The notes: a model not told the origin generated them from the letters alone. DNA of 64,000 bases from Arcobacter iocasae (GCF_042214795.1 NZ_CP090177.1:2418001-2482000); one strand, 5' to 3'; counted from the stretch's first letter, positions 44,872 to 54,289 are shown. Made by a program: numbers and translations.

Positions 44872-45737
44872 TTTAATCTATCTTTTAAGTACTCAATGAA
44901 AGTTTGAAAGAGAAGATTTTTTTGTTTATCCTTGTGGTAAATCAAATAAAACTCCCTTTTAAACTCAAAGTTTTTTAGTTTTATTTCAAAGAGTTGTTTG
45001 TTTTGAAGTTCATTTTTAACAGCAACTTTTGATATGGCAGTTACACAATCTTTGTTATCAATGAGTATTTTTTTTATCTCTTCAAAACCATGTAGTTCCA
45101 TAAATATATTTAGCTTATTTGCATGTTTCCCTAGTTTATTTATTAGTACTTCTCTAGTACCTGAACCAACTTCTCTTAGTATCCATTTTTTCTCTATTGT
45201 ATCTATGTAACTCTCTTTTGGGTAATTTTTATCACTAGTTACAATAATAAGTTCATCATCATATAGTTTTTCTCTTATTATATTTATGTGAGTATAATCT
45301 GTCTCTATTAATCCTATATCTAATTTAGAATCTAATATTTTTTCTAGTATTTTTGTTGAATTAATAGTCTCAATATCAAATTTTACTTCGCTATATAAAG
45401 ATAAAAAATCATAATAAATATCAGGCATGATATAGTTAGATATGGTTTTACTAGCTGCTATTCTCATATGTCCTGCTAGCTTATCTTTTTGAAAAATAGT
45501 TTGGGCATCTTTTATTGCTAAATAGTGAGGGTAGGTTGTATCTTTAAAAAATCTTCCCCTCTCATTTAGAACTAATTTTTTGCCAACTCTATCAAAAAGT
45601 TTTTCATTTAATTTATTTTCTAAAGATTTTATAGCTATGGAAATAGCTGATTGGCTTATACCTAACTCTTGGGCTACTTGTGTTACTTGTGGATTATCAC
45701 TTAACTTATAGAAAAAATTTAATTCTTTTAGGGTCAT
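44868..45737 (-). CDS. LysR-family transcriptional regulator (YeiE-like by context)
   Basis: A 289-residue LysR regulator with an N-terminal winged helix-turn-helix (LNFFYKLSDNPQVTQVAQELGISQSAISIAIKSLE) and a C-terminal effector domain (from about residue 88). It is divergent from a YeiH-type transporter gene 100 bases away, the arrangement of the known YeiE/YeiH pair, so it probably activates that gene in response to sulfite or a related ligand. The function is inferred from context and fold, not from binding residues. Confidence 0.86.
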   Translation of the reverse strand: MTLKELNFFYKLSDNPQVTQVAQELGISQSAISIAIKSLENKLNEKLFDRVGKKLVLNERGRFFKDTTYPHYLAIKDAQTIFQKDKLAGHMRIAASKTISNYIMPDIYYDFLSLYSEVKFDIETINSTKILEKILDSKLDIGLIETDYTHINIIREKLYDDELIIVTSDKNYPKESYIDTIEKKWILREVGSGTREVLINKLGKHANKLNIFMELHGFEEIKKILIDNKDCVTAISKVAVKNELQNKQLFEIKLKNFEFKREFYLIYHKDKQKNLLFQTFIEYLKDRLN

Positions 45738-45839
45738 GATTATTCCTTATTAAAAATATTTATTATTATATTAAAAATAATATATTTTACATATTAAAAT
45801 CACAGTGTTATACTTCAACAAATAAAAAAAGGAATTATC

Positions 45840-46868
45840 ATGTCTTTTAGTAAACATAATAGAAAAGGAACAATAAATGGAATTATTTTTGTTGCCTTAT
45901 TCTCTTTATTGGCAATATATATTTCAAATCTAGCAATATTTAAAAATATAGGAATAAGTCCATTGATTATAGGTATTGTAATAGGGATGATATATGCCAA
46001 TACTGTAAAAAGTAAATTTCCACAAACTTGGAATACTGGTATAAAATTCTCAACAAAAACAATTTTAAGATTAGGTATTGTTCTTTATGGTTTTAGATTG
46101 ACTTTACAAAACTTACAAGATGTAGGTTTACAAGGATTTACAGTAGCAATTTTAGTTGTAAGTCTTACTTTTATAATAGGATATTATATAGGAGTAAAAA
46201 TACTAAAAATGGATAAAGAATTAACTATCTTAATTAGTGCAGGAAGTTCTATATGTGGAGCAGCTGCAGTTTTAGCTACTGAGTCAGTTTTAAAATCACA
46301 AGCTTATAAAAGTGCAATTGCTGTATCAACTGTAGTTATTTTTGGAACTATTGCTATGTTTTTATATCCTTTTATGTACAAAGCAGGATTTGTACCTTTT
46401 GATGCAAGTAATATGGGAGTATACATTGGAGGAACACTTCATGAAGTAGCACATGTAGTTGGAGCTGGTAATGCTATAAGTGGTGTAGTAGCTGAAAATG
46501 CTGTTATTGTTAAAATGATAAGAGTTATGTTACTAGCTCCATTTTTGATAATTTTATCTATATTTATAATTAAAACTGGAATATCAAAAAATGAGGAGAA
46601 AAAGAAAATCACTATTCCATGGTTTGCAGTTATGTTTATGATTGTAGTTGTATTTAATTCATTTGATTTTGTATCTGCAAAAGGTGTAGACCTTATTAAT
46701 ACTTTTGATACTTTTGCTTTAACTATGGCAATGAGTGCTTTAGGTATGGAAACTAGTTTTGATAAGTTTAAAGGCGTGGGATTTAAACCTATTATTTTAG
46801 CAACTATTCTATTTAGTTGGTTAGTTTTAGGAGGTTTTTATATAGTAAAGTTTACTATTGGGTTATAA
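45840..46868 (+). CDS. YeiH/UPF0324-family putative sulfate/anion exporter
   Basis: A 342-residue protein with about ten membrane helices. Diagnostic motifs are ISPLIIGIVIGMIYAN, STKTILRLGIVLYGFRLT, SAGSSICGAAAVLATESV and the GGTLHEVAHVVGAG segment that marks UPF0324 (YeiH) proteins. These have been proposed to export sulfate or sulfite-related anions; the substrate is unproven. AAAGGAATTATC precedes the ATG. It is regulated presumably by the divergent LysR gene. Confidence 0.9.
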   Translation: MSFSKHNRKGTINGIIFVALFSLLAIYISNLAIFKNIGISPLIIGIVIGMIYANTVKSKFPQTWNTGIKFSTKTILRLGIVLYGFRLTLQNLQDVGLQGFTVAILVVSLTFIIGYYIGVKILKMDKELTILISAGSSICGAAAVLATESVLKSQAYKSAIAVSTVVIFGTIAMFLYPFMYKAGFVPFDASNMGVYIGGTLHEVAHVVGAGNAISGVVAENAVIVKMIRVMLLAPFLIILSIFIIKTGISKNEEKKKITIPWFAVMFMIVVVFNSFDFVSAKGVDLINTFDTFALTMAMSALGMETSFDKFKGVGFKPIILATILFSWLVLGGFYIVKFTIGL

Positions 46869-46951
46869 TTTTATATTAATTAAATAAAAGCACACTTTTT
46901 ACAAACTTAATTAGTATAATATTTGTTAATTTAATTACAAAAAGAGGGGCT

Positions 46952-48364
46952 ATGCAAACTTTACATAGAATAGAAAAAGATTTTTTAGGTGAAAAAGAGA
47001 TTCCTTTAGATAAGTATTATGGAATACAAACATTAAGAGCAAAAGAGAATTTTTATATTACAAAAACAGATATATCATTATTTCCAAATTTTATAAAATC
47101 ACTTGCAAGAGTAAAAAAAGCTTGTGCTTTAACAAACTTTGAGTTAGGGGATTTAACAGATGCTCAAAGAGATGCAATAGTTCAAGCTTGTAATGAGATT
47201 ATTGATGGGAAATTTCATGATCAGTTTATAGTAGATCCAATCCAAGGGGGAGCTGGAACTTCTACAAATATGAATGCAAATGAAGTAATCGCAAATAGAG
47301 CTTTAGAAATTATGGGAAAACCAAAAAGTGCATATGAATTTATTCATCCAAATAATCATATAAATATGAGTCAATCTACAAATGATGTATATCCAACAGC
47401 AATAAAACTTACACTTCATGAACTAATTTATAAATTAAAAGATTCGTTGAGATTTTTAAGAGATTGTTTTGAAGAAAAATCAGTTGAATTTAAAGATGTA
47501 CTTAAAATGGGAAGAACTCAGCTTCAAGATGCAGTTCCTATGACACTAGGACAAGAGTTTAAAACTTATGCAGTTATGATTGATGAAGATATTTATAGAC
47601 TAAGAGATGCCCAAACACTTTTAAAAGAGGTAAATCTAGGAGCAACAGCTATTGGTACTGGTATAAACTCAAAAGCTGCATATCAAAGAAAAGTAATAAG
47701 TAATCTAAGAGAAGTAACAGGAGTTGATTATATTGCAGCTGGAGATTTAATTGAAGCTACTCAAGATACAGGTGCTTTTGTTCATATCTCAGGAATACTA
47801 AAAAGAGTTGCAATTAAAGTTTCTAAAATATGTAATGACCTTAGACTTTTAAGTTCAGGGCCAAGAGCAGGATTCAATGAAATAAATCTTCCTCCAATGC
47901 AACCTGGAAGTTCAATCATGCCTGGAAAAGTAAATCCAGTTATCCCTGAAGTTGTAAATCAAGTTGCCTTTGAAGTAATAGGTGCAGATACTACTATCTC
48001 TATTGCTTGTGAAGGTGGACAATTACAGCTTAATGTATTTGAACCAATTATTGCATATAAACTATTCACTTCTATTAATATGATGAGAAGAGCATTTTAT
48101 ACTTTAGGTGAAAAATGTGTTAAAGGTATTACAGCAAATGAAGATGTTTGTATGAATAATATCTTAAACTCTGTTACTTTAGTAACTTGTTTAAATCCAA
48201 TCTTAGGATATGAAAAAAGTTCAGCAATTGCAAAAGAAGCTTTAGCAACAAATAAAAGAGTATATGACCTTATTTTAGAGCAAGAATTATTTACAAAAGA
48301 AGAATTAGATGAGTTATTAAAACCTGAAAATATGGTAAATAACTTAATAAAGGAAGTTCAATGA
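46952..48364 (+). CDS. aspA: Aspartate ammonia-lyase
   Basis: A 470-residue enzyme that converts L-aspartate to fumarate and ammonia. It has the fumarase/aspartase superfamily signature GSSIMPGKVNPV, the TSTNMNANEVI and NMSQSTNDVYPTA segments and the QDAVPMTLGQEF region. Length matches AspA (about 470). AGAGGGG lies before the ATG and a TATAAT is visible at about 46917. Its last four bases overlap the start of an asparaginase-like gene (ATGA), which points to an asparagine-to-fumarate route. It is central to amino-acid catabolism in Campylobacterota. Confidence 0.95.
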   Translation: MQTLHRIEKDFLGEKEIPLDKYYGIQTLRAKENFYITKTDISLFPNFIKSLARVKKACALTNFELGDLTDAQRDAIVQACNEIIDGKFHDQFIVDPIQGGAGTSTNMNANEVIANRALEIMGKPKSAYEFIHPNNHINMSQSTNDVYPTAIKLTLHELIYKLKDSLRFLRDCFEEKSVEFKDVLKMGRTQLQDAVPMTLGQEFKTYAVMIDEDIYRLRDAQTLLKEVNLGATAIGTGINSKAAYQRKVISNLREVTGVDYIAAGDLIEATQDTGAFVHISGILKRVAIKVSKICNDLRLLSSGPRAGFNEINLPPMQPGSSIMPGKVNPVIPEVVNQVAFEVIGADTTISIACEGGQLQLNVFEPIIAYKLFTSINMMRRAFYTLGEKCVKGITANEDVCMNNILNSVTLVTCLNPILGYEKSSAIAKEALATNKRVYDLILEQELFTKEELDELLKPENMVNNLIKEVQ

Positions 48365-48852
48365 AAATCACTGTTTTAAATACTGGTGGAACTTTTAATA
48401 AAAGATATAACCCTATTAAAGGTGAACTTGAAGTTCCTACTGATAATGTAGCATTGGACAAGATTATTAAATCTTGTCACAATGTAACTTTTGATATTAA
48501 AAATTTAGTCTCTAAAGATAGTTTGTATTTTACAGATGAAGATAGAGAGATTATTCTAGAAGAAGTTCAAAATAGTACAAGTGATAAAATTATAATCATA
48601 CATGGAACTGATACTGTTGATTTAACTTCAAAATTCTTTGATGGAAAGATTGAAGGAAAAGTAATAGTTTTCACAGGTGCTATGGTTCCTATGAGTATTG
48701 ATGAGGTTGAAGCTACTATGAATTTTTCACAAGCTTTAGGATTCTTAAATGCTGAGGTAAAATCTGGTATTTATATCTCTATGCATGGGGTTGTAGTTGA
48801 GTACAGTAGACTAAAAAAAGATAGATCTGTAGGACAATTTTTAATTAATTAG
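48361..48852 (+). CDS. Half-length asparaginase N-terminal-domain protein
   Basis: A 163-residue protein equal to only the N-terminal domain of type I/II asparaginases (about 330). The nucleophile region LNTGGTF (Thr11) and the second Thr-Asp motif HGTDT (residues 81-85) are kept, as is FTGAMVP. The C-terminal domain that completes the active site in full-length enzymes is missing. The frame is clean and coupled to aspA by a four-base overlap, so this looks like a genuine short form rather than decay. It could be an asparaginase, or a regulatory or binding subunit. Confidence 0.8.
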   Translation: MKITVLNTGGTFNKRYNPIKGELEVPTDNVALDKIIKSCHNVTFDIKNLVSKDSLYFTDEDREIILEEVQNSTSDKIIIIHGTDTVDLTSKFFDGKIEGKVIVFTGAMVPMSIDEVEATMNFSQALGFLNAEVKSGIYISMHGVVVEYSRLKKDRSVGQFLIN

Positions 48853-48866
48853 CTATATTTAATAAA

Positions 48867-48906
48867 GTTTCATTATAATTGTATCACTTGAAACAATTAT
48901 GAAACA
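48867..48906 (+). promoter_or_regulatory. Promoter and putative response-regulator site of the kinase operon
   Basis: TATAAT at 48874-48879. GAAACA occurs at 48890-48895 and again at 48901-48906, an exact 11-base period, and an inverted GTTTCA precedes at 48867. The same 11-base repeat stands before the TRAP gene. Its position after the -10 suggests autorepression. Confidence 0.4.
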
Positions 48907-48915
48907 GGTAGATAA

Positions 48916-51525
48916 ATGCTTATTAAAAATAAAAAGAAATACACTTTAACAGATATAGAGCGATTATATTCACAAATACCACTTATATTTATAATTGTAA
49001 TCGCTTTATTATCTTTTCTTATTACTTTTTTTATTTTGGATTCTAAACAAAGTAGAGAAATAGACCTTTTAAAACAAAAATACTCTTTAAACTACGAATT
49101 TACTAAAAAAGAAGAGATAACTACATTTACATCTTATATAGATAAAAAACTAAAAAACAGCTTTTCCCAAGAAGAAATACACCTTAAAAATATCACTTAT
49201 AAAGTAGTTGGATTTATACAAGCAAATAAATTAAAAGATAAAAAAAACTTAGATAGCTATATAAAAAATATAGAAAATACAAACGACTTAAATATTGTAA
49301 TTTTTACAAAAGATGACTTAAAAATTTTATATGGTGAAAGTTCTATTTTATATTTGCAAAATCTTATTTATAGTTATAAAGATAAAAAATACAAAGAGTT
49401 TATTTTAAAATATATATATTCACAAGGCAATGATAATCTTCAATATTGGAAAGATGATGTTGCAAGAACAGTAAGGTTGAGTTTTTTTGATAAAGTAATT
49501 ATCAATAAGAAAGAGTATTTTATAGGTTCATTTTCTACAATTAATTCAATCAAAGAGATTACTAAAACTGCTATCATAAATGCAATTAATACAAAAAAAT
49601 TTCCAATATGGTTTTATGATATTATTTCTCAAAAGACTTATAATTTTAATGGGAATAAAAAGTATGAAGACTCAAGTGAATTATTTAAAAATAAGAAATA
49701 TAATAAATCATACAAAATTATAAAACACTATTTGAACAATTTTGATTATAGTGATGAGTTTAAAAACTTTAGTTATTTTTATGATAAATTTGACTTTTTA
49801 GTCTCTAGCTTTTATGATAAAAGTATTATTGAAAACCAATTAAAAGATACAATTTATAAAATCAAAAAAGATTATAGAACCTTGTTATTTAGAATCTTTA
49901 TTTATATTTTAATAGGTGCTGGATTTCTTATTTTACTTACTTATCTTTTCACAAGTTTTATTAAAAATATCATTACAGAATACAATGATGAACTTGAAGA
50001 TAGAAGAGTATCTCTAATACATTGGAAAAAAAGATTTGAGTTGGCAATTATTGCCTCAAATGATGGTTTGTGGGATATAGATTTTAAGACTAAAAAAATA
50101 TATTTTTCAGATAAATGGTTAGATATGTTTGGGTATAAAAAGGATGAATTAATTACATTTTCTGATTGGTTTGAGTTGATTCACAATGAAGATAAAGTAA
50201 ATGTGGAAAAACTATTTGATAAAATATTTGCAAAAGCAGATGATACATTTATTTGTGAATATAGATTAAAAACTAAAAGTGAAGGCTTTAAATGGGTACT
50301 TGCAAGAGGTAAATCTTTTGTTGATGAAAATAATGAATTAGATAGAATGCTAATGATGTCTATGGATATAGACAAAAATAAAAGAATGAAAAAAGAGTTA
50401 TTGGATATTGAACTTTTAGTTGAAGATGGAAAAATCGTAATCTTTAAACTTGTCAATAATGAAAATCTATCTGTTCAATATATCTCAAATAGTATTCAAA
50501 CTTTTGGCTTTAGTAAAAATATGTTTGAAAAAGAGAATATGAGATTTATGAATCTTATTCATAAAGAAGATGTGGCAAGTGTTCAAGTTGCTATTAATGC
50601 AGCAGTAAAAAAAGATCTGCCAAACTTCACTTTTACTTGTAGAATGATAAATGCTGCAAATGAAGTAAGATGGATATCAAGTAGGGTAATTCTTATTAAA
50701 AACCACTCAGGACAAGTAAGCCACTTCTATGGGTATTTAAATGACATCACAAAAATAAAGCTAAGTGAAGAAGAACTTAAATTAAAAGTTGAAGATGAAC
50801 TTGCTAAAAATAGAGAAAAAGATAGAATCCTAATCCAACAAAACAAATTAGCAGCCATGGGAGAGATGCTTGGAAATATCGCTCACCAATGGAGACAACC
50901 ACTTAATAATGTCTCTTTGATACTTCAATTTTTAAGAGATAATTATAAAAATAAAGATGTGAGTGATGAAAAACTTGATAAGTTTATGAATAAAGCAAAT
51001 CAACATATAGAGTATATGAGTGAGACAATTGATGATTTTAGAAACTTCTATAAACCTTCAAAATCAAAAAATGAGTTTTATGTAAATGAGTGTATTAATA
51101 CTTTGCTTTATATGGTAAAAAACCAATACGAAATTCAAAATATAAAAATAAATTTTGAGTATGAAGAAGTAAAAATAACAAACTATGAAAATGAACTAAA
51201 ACAAGCTTTATTAAATATCTTAAACAATGCAAAAGATGCCTTATTGATGAAAAAAGAGAAAGAAAACTTTGAGGCACATATAAATATATCTTTGAAAAAA
51301 GATAATGAAAAAATGAACTTGGAAATAACTAATAATGGTGGAAATATAGATGAAGAGATTTTATATAAAATCTTCGAACCATATTTTACAACAAAGTTTG
51401 AGATGCAAGGTACTGGAATAGGTCTTTACATGACAAAATCAATTATAGAAACTAATATGAAAGGAAAAATTGAAGTAGAAAATACAAGTGATGGTGTGAA
51501 GTTTATTATCACACTAAATATTTAA
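48916..51525 (+). CDS. PAS-domain sensor histidine kinase
   Basis: An 869-residue membrane kinase with helices at about 17-40 and 325-350 and a large periplasmic sensor of about 280 residues between them. Two PAS/PAC modules follow (about 375-490, SNDGLWDIDFKTKKIYFSDKW, and about 500-620), then the H-box NIAHQWRQPL (His657) and an HATPase domain with N-box NILNNAKD and G2 GTGIGLY. It is operonic with the response regulator 16 bases downstream. Shared promoter repeats suggest that the target is the TAXI-TRAP transporter 3 kb away. Confidence 0.9.
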   Translation: MLIKNKKKYTLTDIERLYSQIPLIFIIVIALLSFLITFFILDSKQSREIDLLKQKYSLNYEFTKKEEITTFTSYIDKKLKNSFSQEEIHLKNITYKVVGFIQANKLKDKKNLDSYIKNIENTNDLNIVIFTKDDLKILYGESSILYLQNLIYSYKDKKYKEFILKYIYSQGNDNLQYWKDDVARTVRLSFFDKVIINKKEYFIGSFSTINSIKEITKTAIINAINTKKFPIWFYDIISQKTYNFNGNKKYEDSSELFKNKKYNKSYKIIKHYLNNFDYSDEFKNFSYFYDKFDFLVSSFYDKSIIENQLKDTIYKIKKDYRTLLFRIFIYILIGAGFLILLTYLFTSFIKNIITEYNDELEDRRVSLIHWKKRFELAIIASNDGLWDIDFKTKKIYFSDKWLDMFGYKKDELITFSDWFELIHNEDKVNVEKLFDKIFAKADDTFICEYRLKTKSEGFKWVLARGKSFVDENNELDRMLMMSMDIDKNKRMKKELLDIELLVEDGKIVIFKLVNNENLSVQYISNSIQTFGFSKNMFEKENMRFMNLIHKEDVASVQVAINAAVKKDLPNFTFTCRMINAANEVRWISSRVILIKNHSGQVSHFYGYLNDITKIKLSEEELKLKVEDELAKNREKDRILIQQNKLAAMGEMLGNIAHQWRQPLNNVSLILQFLRDNYKNKDVSDEKLDKFMNKANQHIEYMSETIDDFRNFYKPSKSKNEFYVNECINTLLYMVKNQYEIQNIKINFEYEEVKITNYENELKQALLNILNNAKDALLMKKEKENFEAHINISLKKDNEKMNLEITNNGGNIDEEILYKIFEPYFTTKFEMQGTGIGLYMTKSIIETNMKGKIEVENTSDGVKFIITLNI

Positions 51526-51541
51526 CTTCATAGGATAACAA

Positions 51542-52255
51542 ATGAGCGAATATATTACAAGAGTATTATTAGTTGAAGATGAAGAGGACGCAAGGGAGAT
51601 ATTAAGTTTCTACCTTGATACAGTTTTTGATGAAGTAAAAATTGCCTGTGATGGAGAAGAAGGATTTGACTTATATGAAAAAGCATACAATGAAAACAAA
51701 ACTTTTGACTTAGTTCTAACAGATATCCAAATGCCAAATGTGGATGGGTTAACTATGATTGAAAACATCACAAGAGTAAATGAAAATCAAAAGTTCATAA
51801 TAGTCTCAGCATACAAAGATGAAGAGTATCTTTTCAAATCAATAAATTTAAATGTTATATCATATTTTGTAAAACCATTGGAAGTAAAGAATATGATGGT
51901 GATGTTAAAGAAAGTAAAATCAAAAGTTCTAGAAGATAAATCAAATATAGTAGTTGAAGATGAATTAGTAGTTTTAAATAGCACATATAAATATAATAGA
52001 AAAACTAAACAACTTTATAAAAATGATGAGTTGGTTGATTTGACAAAAAAAGAGAAACTTCTAATCGAGGCTCTTGCAAAAAATATAAAAGAGATAAAAA
52101 CAAAAGAATACCTAAAAGAGTTTATCTGGAATGATATCAATACTTCCGATGCTACTATGCGTACTGTTATAAAAAGGGTTAAAGATAAGATTGCTGATGA
52201 TGATTTTATTGTTTCTAAGAAGGGGTTGGGGTATTTGATAGAAAGGGGTAATTAA
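51542..52255 (+). CDS. Two-component response regulator, winged-helix output
   Basis: A 237-residue protein with receiver domain residues about 7-122 (acidic VEDEED, phosphoacceptor Asp61 in LTDIQMP, Lys in FVKPL). The winged-helix DNA-binding domain spans about 140-237 (LTKKEKLLIEALAKN, then TMRTVIKRVKDKI and SKKGLGYLIE, the OmpR/PhoB-like ending). Regulators of this class bind tandem half-sites spaced 11 bases apart, matching the GAAACA repeats before the kinase gene and the TRAP gene. Confidence 0.9.
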   Translation: MSEYITRVLLVEDEEDAREILSFYLDTVFDEVKIACDGEEGFDLYEKAYNENKTFDLVLTDIQMPNVDGLTMIENITRVNENQKFIIVSAYKDEEYLFKSINLNVISYFVKPLEVKNMMVMLKKVKSKVLEDKSNIVVEDELVVLNSTYKYNRKTKQLYKNDELVDLTKKEKLLIEALAKNIKEIKTKEYLKEFIWNDINTSDATMRTVIKRVKDKIADDDFIVSKKGLGYLIERGN

Positions 52256-52327
52256 ATATTGTCATACACCTTTGATATATTTAACATTTTGTTAAACTAT
52301 TATGATTTTTGCTTAATTGCTATATAA

Positions 52328-52935
52328 AGTGATAAGCTATTAAGAATATATGTCAATATATCATCGATAGCGGGTCATTTTTGTATCCCAGAATTTGAAA
52401 AACTATCACCAGTACTTATCGTAAGTGTGATTCCTGCTTTAGATTCTTAGTTTACAAAAAAAGAAAATAACAATGTAAAAAACTGGAATAATAATGGTCA
52501 AAAAATTATAGACAATAATTTTAAAAATATTGAAAAAAAGAAGATGAAAAATATAATAAAGAAATACACAAAATAATGAAAGAATATGGTTATGATTCAA
52601 AAGATAAAGATATAACAAAAGATTTTGAATTAGGACAAGAATATAAAGATATTCAAAAACTAAAAAATACAAATCCTGAAAAATATAAAGAATCTTATAA
52701 TAATTTTGTAGATAAAGTACAAAAAGAAAAAGGTCTCAGTGGAATAGTTTATAGTGCTTTTGGAGATAATTCTATATCAGAAAAACAAATAACAAAATTC
52801 TCTATTTCAAAATAGTTATTAAATAAAGTTATTTCTAAAGCACCTGAATTAGAAAAAGAGAAATTAGAAAATATAAAAAGATTAAATATAGTCAAAAACA
52901 ATTTTATTTATAACAATATATTATTTTCTAAGTAG
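52328..52935 (+). pseudogene. Decayed gene of unknown function
   Basis: One frame runs from 52328 with IAGHFCIPEFEKLSPVLIV and ends at TAG 52448-52450, then continues as KKENNNVKNWNNNGQKII. A shift in the A7 run at 52533-52539 moves to a second frame (EDEKYNKEIHKIMKEYGY...) that reads to TAG 52813-52815 and continues in the same frame (SKAPELEKEKLENI) to TAG 52933-52935. Together these look like a Lys/Asn-rich protein of about 200 residues broken by two stops and one frameshift. The bases 52256-52327 are empty. No family recognised; it could also be chance, since AT-rich DNA gives such frames. Confidence 0.45.
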
Positions 52936-53142
52936 ATAAGGAATAAAAGCAGCACTAAAAATAAAAATACCTATAAGTATGATAAGATTAGCAAACGATG
53001 CTGTCCACATAAGTTCTATTTTTTGTAAGTATGCAAAAACAATAAAACCAACTCCTAATCCTATAAAAACAGCGTAACCTATAGTTTTTATAATTTTATC
53101 TATACTATTATTATTGTTATTGTTGTTGTTGTTGTTGTTCAT
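52921..53142 (-). CDS. Small two-helix membrane protein with poly-asparagine N-terminus
   Basis: A 73-residue protein. After Met come eleven consecutive Asn residues, then two hydrophobic helices (about 22-39 and 46-66) and a short basic tail. AAGGAAG lies a few bases before the ATG. The hydrophobic part resembles a DUF-type two-helix inner-membrane protein but no family is recognised. The Asn tract is encoded by AAC/AAT trinucleotides and could vary in length. Its 3' end overlaps the decayed gene. Confidence 0.6.
   Translation of the reverse strand: MNNNNNNNNNNNSIDKIIKTIGYAVFIGLGVGFIVFAYLQKIELMWTASFANLIILIGIFIFSAAFIPYLLRK
53107..53139 (-). repeat. AAC/AAT trinucleotide microsatellite
   Basis: Eleven tandem asparagine codons (six AAC then a mix of AAT/AAC on the minus strand) directly after the start codon of the small membrane protein. 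Slippage would change the Asn count without shifting the frame. Confidence 0.85.
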
Positions 53143-53248
53143 AATGTCTTCCTTAATTTAATTTCAGAAAAAACCTTAAAAGTTAATTAAAATTTTATAA
53201 CACTTGTTCACTTAAAAAAATCTTAATTTTCACATGGAAAAATCCGGG

Positions 53249-53700
53249 GACAGAATACCAATTAATTATAAATTGAAGTAGATTACAGAAGTTGAAATTT
53301 CATTTTTTTCTAATGTAAGTTTTTATGCTCATGAACACCTAAAGGTTTTCGCTTCTCTTACTTTTTGATTTCGAAAAAGTAAGCAAAAAAGACTGCCGAA
53401 TTGATGAAGGCAAAGCTACCTTCCAGTTATATATTTATTTCCTGCCCTGCAAAACTCACTAAAATGACCATTTAGGTCATTTCTTAACGTTCGAACAGTT
53501 TCGGGCTTAACCGAAAATAAACATCTAACTTCCAGCTTCATCAAAGGCAGAAAGAAAAGCCGATGGTTTTAACTGCTAGTTTATAAAGTAATATATAGAC
53601 ACCAAATAATATTGCTACATCTACAGAAGCCGGAATTATTTTTGCTTATTTTTCGTCAATACAAAAGTAAGAAAGTGGAGAGGTTTACCTCTTCAAGAGA
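53249..53700. repeat. Structured dispersed repeat, copy A (interrupted)
   Basis: Left part 53249-53366 and right part 53645-53700 match copy B at 54290-54485. Shared landmarks are GAACACCTAAAGGT, TCTCTTACTTTT, TTTTCGTCAATAC, AAAAGTAAGAAAG and GGAGAGGTTTACCTCTTCAA. The last contains an AGAGG/CCTCT hairpin. Between the parts lies a 278-base block absent from copy B. The gene-free stretch 53143-53844 contains this repeat, short AT-rich flanks and no coding frame that I trust. Confidence 0.7.
53367..53644. mobile_element. Insert within repeat copy A, possible small non-autonomous element
   Basis: This block is absent from copy B and is bracketed by CTTACTTTT (53357-53365) and CTTATTTTT (53645-53653), which look like an imperfect 9-base duplication. 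Inside are inverted segments GACTGCCGAATTGATGAAGG and CTTCATCAAAGGCAG, a TGACC/GGTCA hairpin and further paired arms. No coding frame. A MITE-like origin is inferred. Confidence 0.4.
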
Positions 53701-53844
53701 TTATTTTTGTATAATATATTATAGATTATTACTTATTTAGAATCAAAATAGATGTGTATTTAGTAATGATTTAGATGATAAATATATATAATTTATATTT
53801 TATAAATAGTTATGTATAAAAAACAATAAGGATATATAATAATT

Positions 53845-54270
53845 ATGGAAAAAGACAATTTAGAAGAGTTTGTGATTGAGTATTTTAAGAAAGTAGATAA
53901 TGGTGACTCTAGTTATCTTGAGTTGTTTACAGAGGATGTTGATTTTTTCTTTCCTAAATTTGGACAAAAAAAAGGAAAAGAAGCATTAATTGAGTTTGGC
54001 AATAGAATTGGAAGTTCTTTAACAAGTATTTGGCATGACATAGACGGCTTTCAAATAACAACTGCTGGAAACAAGGTAATTGTTGAAGGACAAGAGGGAG
54101 GTGTAATGAGTGATGGAACTTCTTGGCCAGATAATAATATATCTATAGGTCGTTTTTGTAGTGTATTTGAGTTTACTGGAAAACTTATTAGTCGTATGTA
54201 TGTATATGTAGATCCTGATTTTTCGAGCCGAGATATAGAAAGGATTTCTGTACTGTCAGAGGGAAAGTAA
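53845..54270 (+). CDS. SnoaL-like (NTF2-fold) protein
   Basis: A 141-residue protein with the NTF2/SnoaL layout: an N-terminal helix pair EEFVIEYFKKVDNGD, LFTEDVDFFFPKFG, then KKGKEALIEFGNRIG and a C-terminal sheet FCSVFEFTGKLISRMYVYVDPDF. Such proteins are small-molecule isomerases, hydrolases or binding proteins; no specific role can be given. It stands alone between the two copies of a structured repeat, so it may have arrived or moved as a unit. The ATG has AAGGATAT upstream. Confidence 0.8.
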   Translation: MEKDNLEEFVIEYFKKVDNGDSSYLELFTEDVDFFFPKFGQKKGKEALIEFGNRIGSSLTSIWHDIDGFQITTAGNKVIVEGQEGGVMSDGTSWPDNNISIGRFCSVFEFTGKLISRMYVYVDPDFSSRDIERISVLSEGK

Positions 54271-54289
54271 CGTATAACAAACTGCGAGT

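Noticed and set aside
53107..53142. Trinucleotide tract as a CRISPR-like or VNTR locus
   Set aside because: It is a simple in-frame codon repeat without spacers.
53240..53262. CCGGGGACAGAATACC as a REP/transposase-associated end
   Set aside because: The phrase is reminiscent of sequences near some Y1 transposases, but there is no transposase frame and copy B lacks the CCGGGG part.
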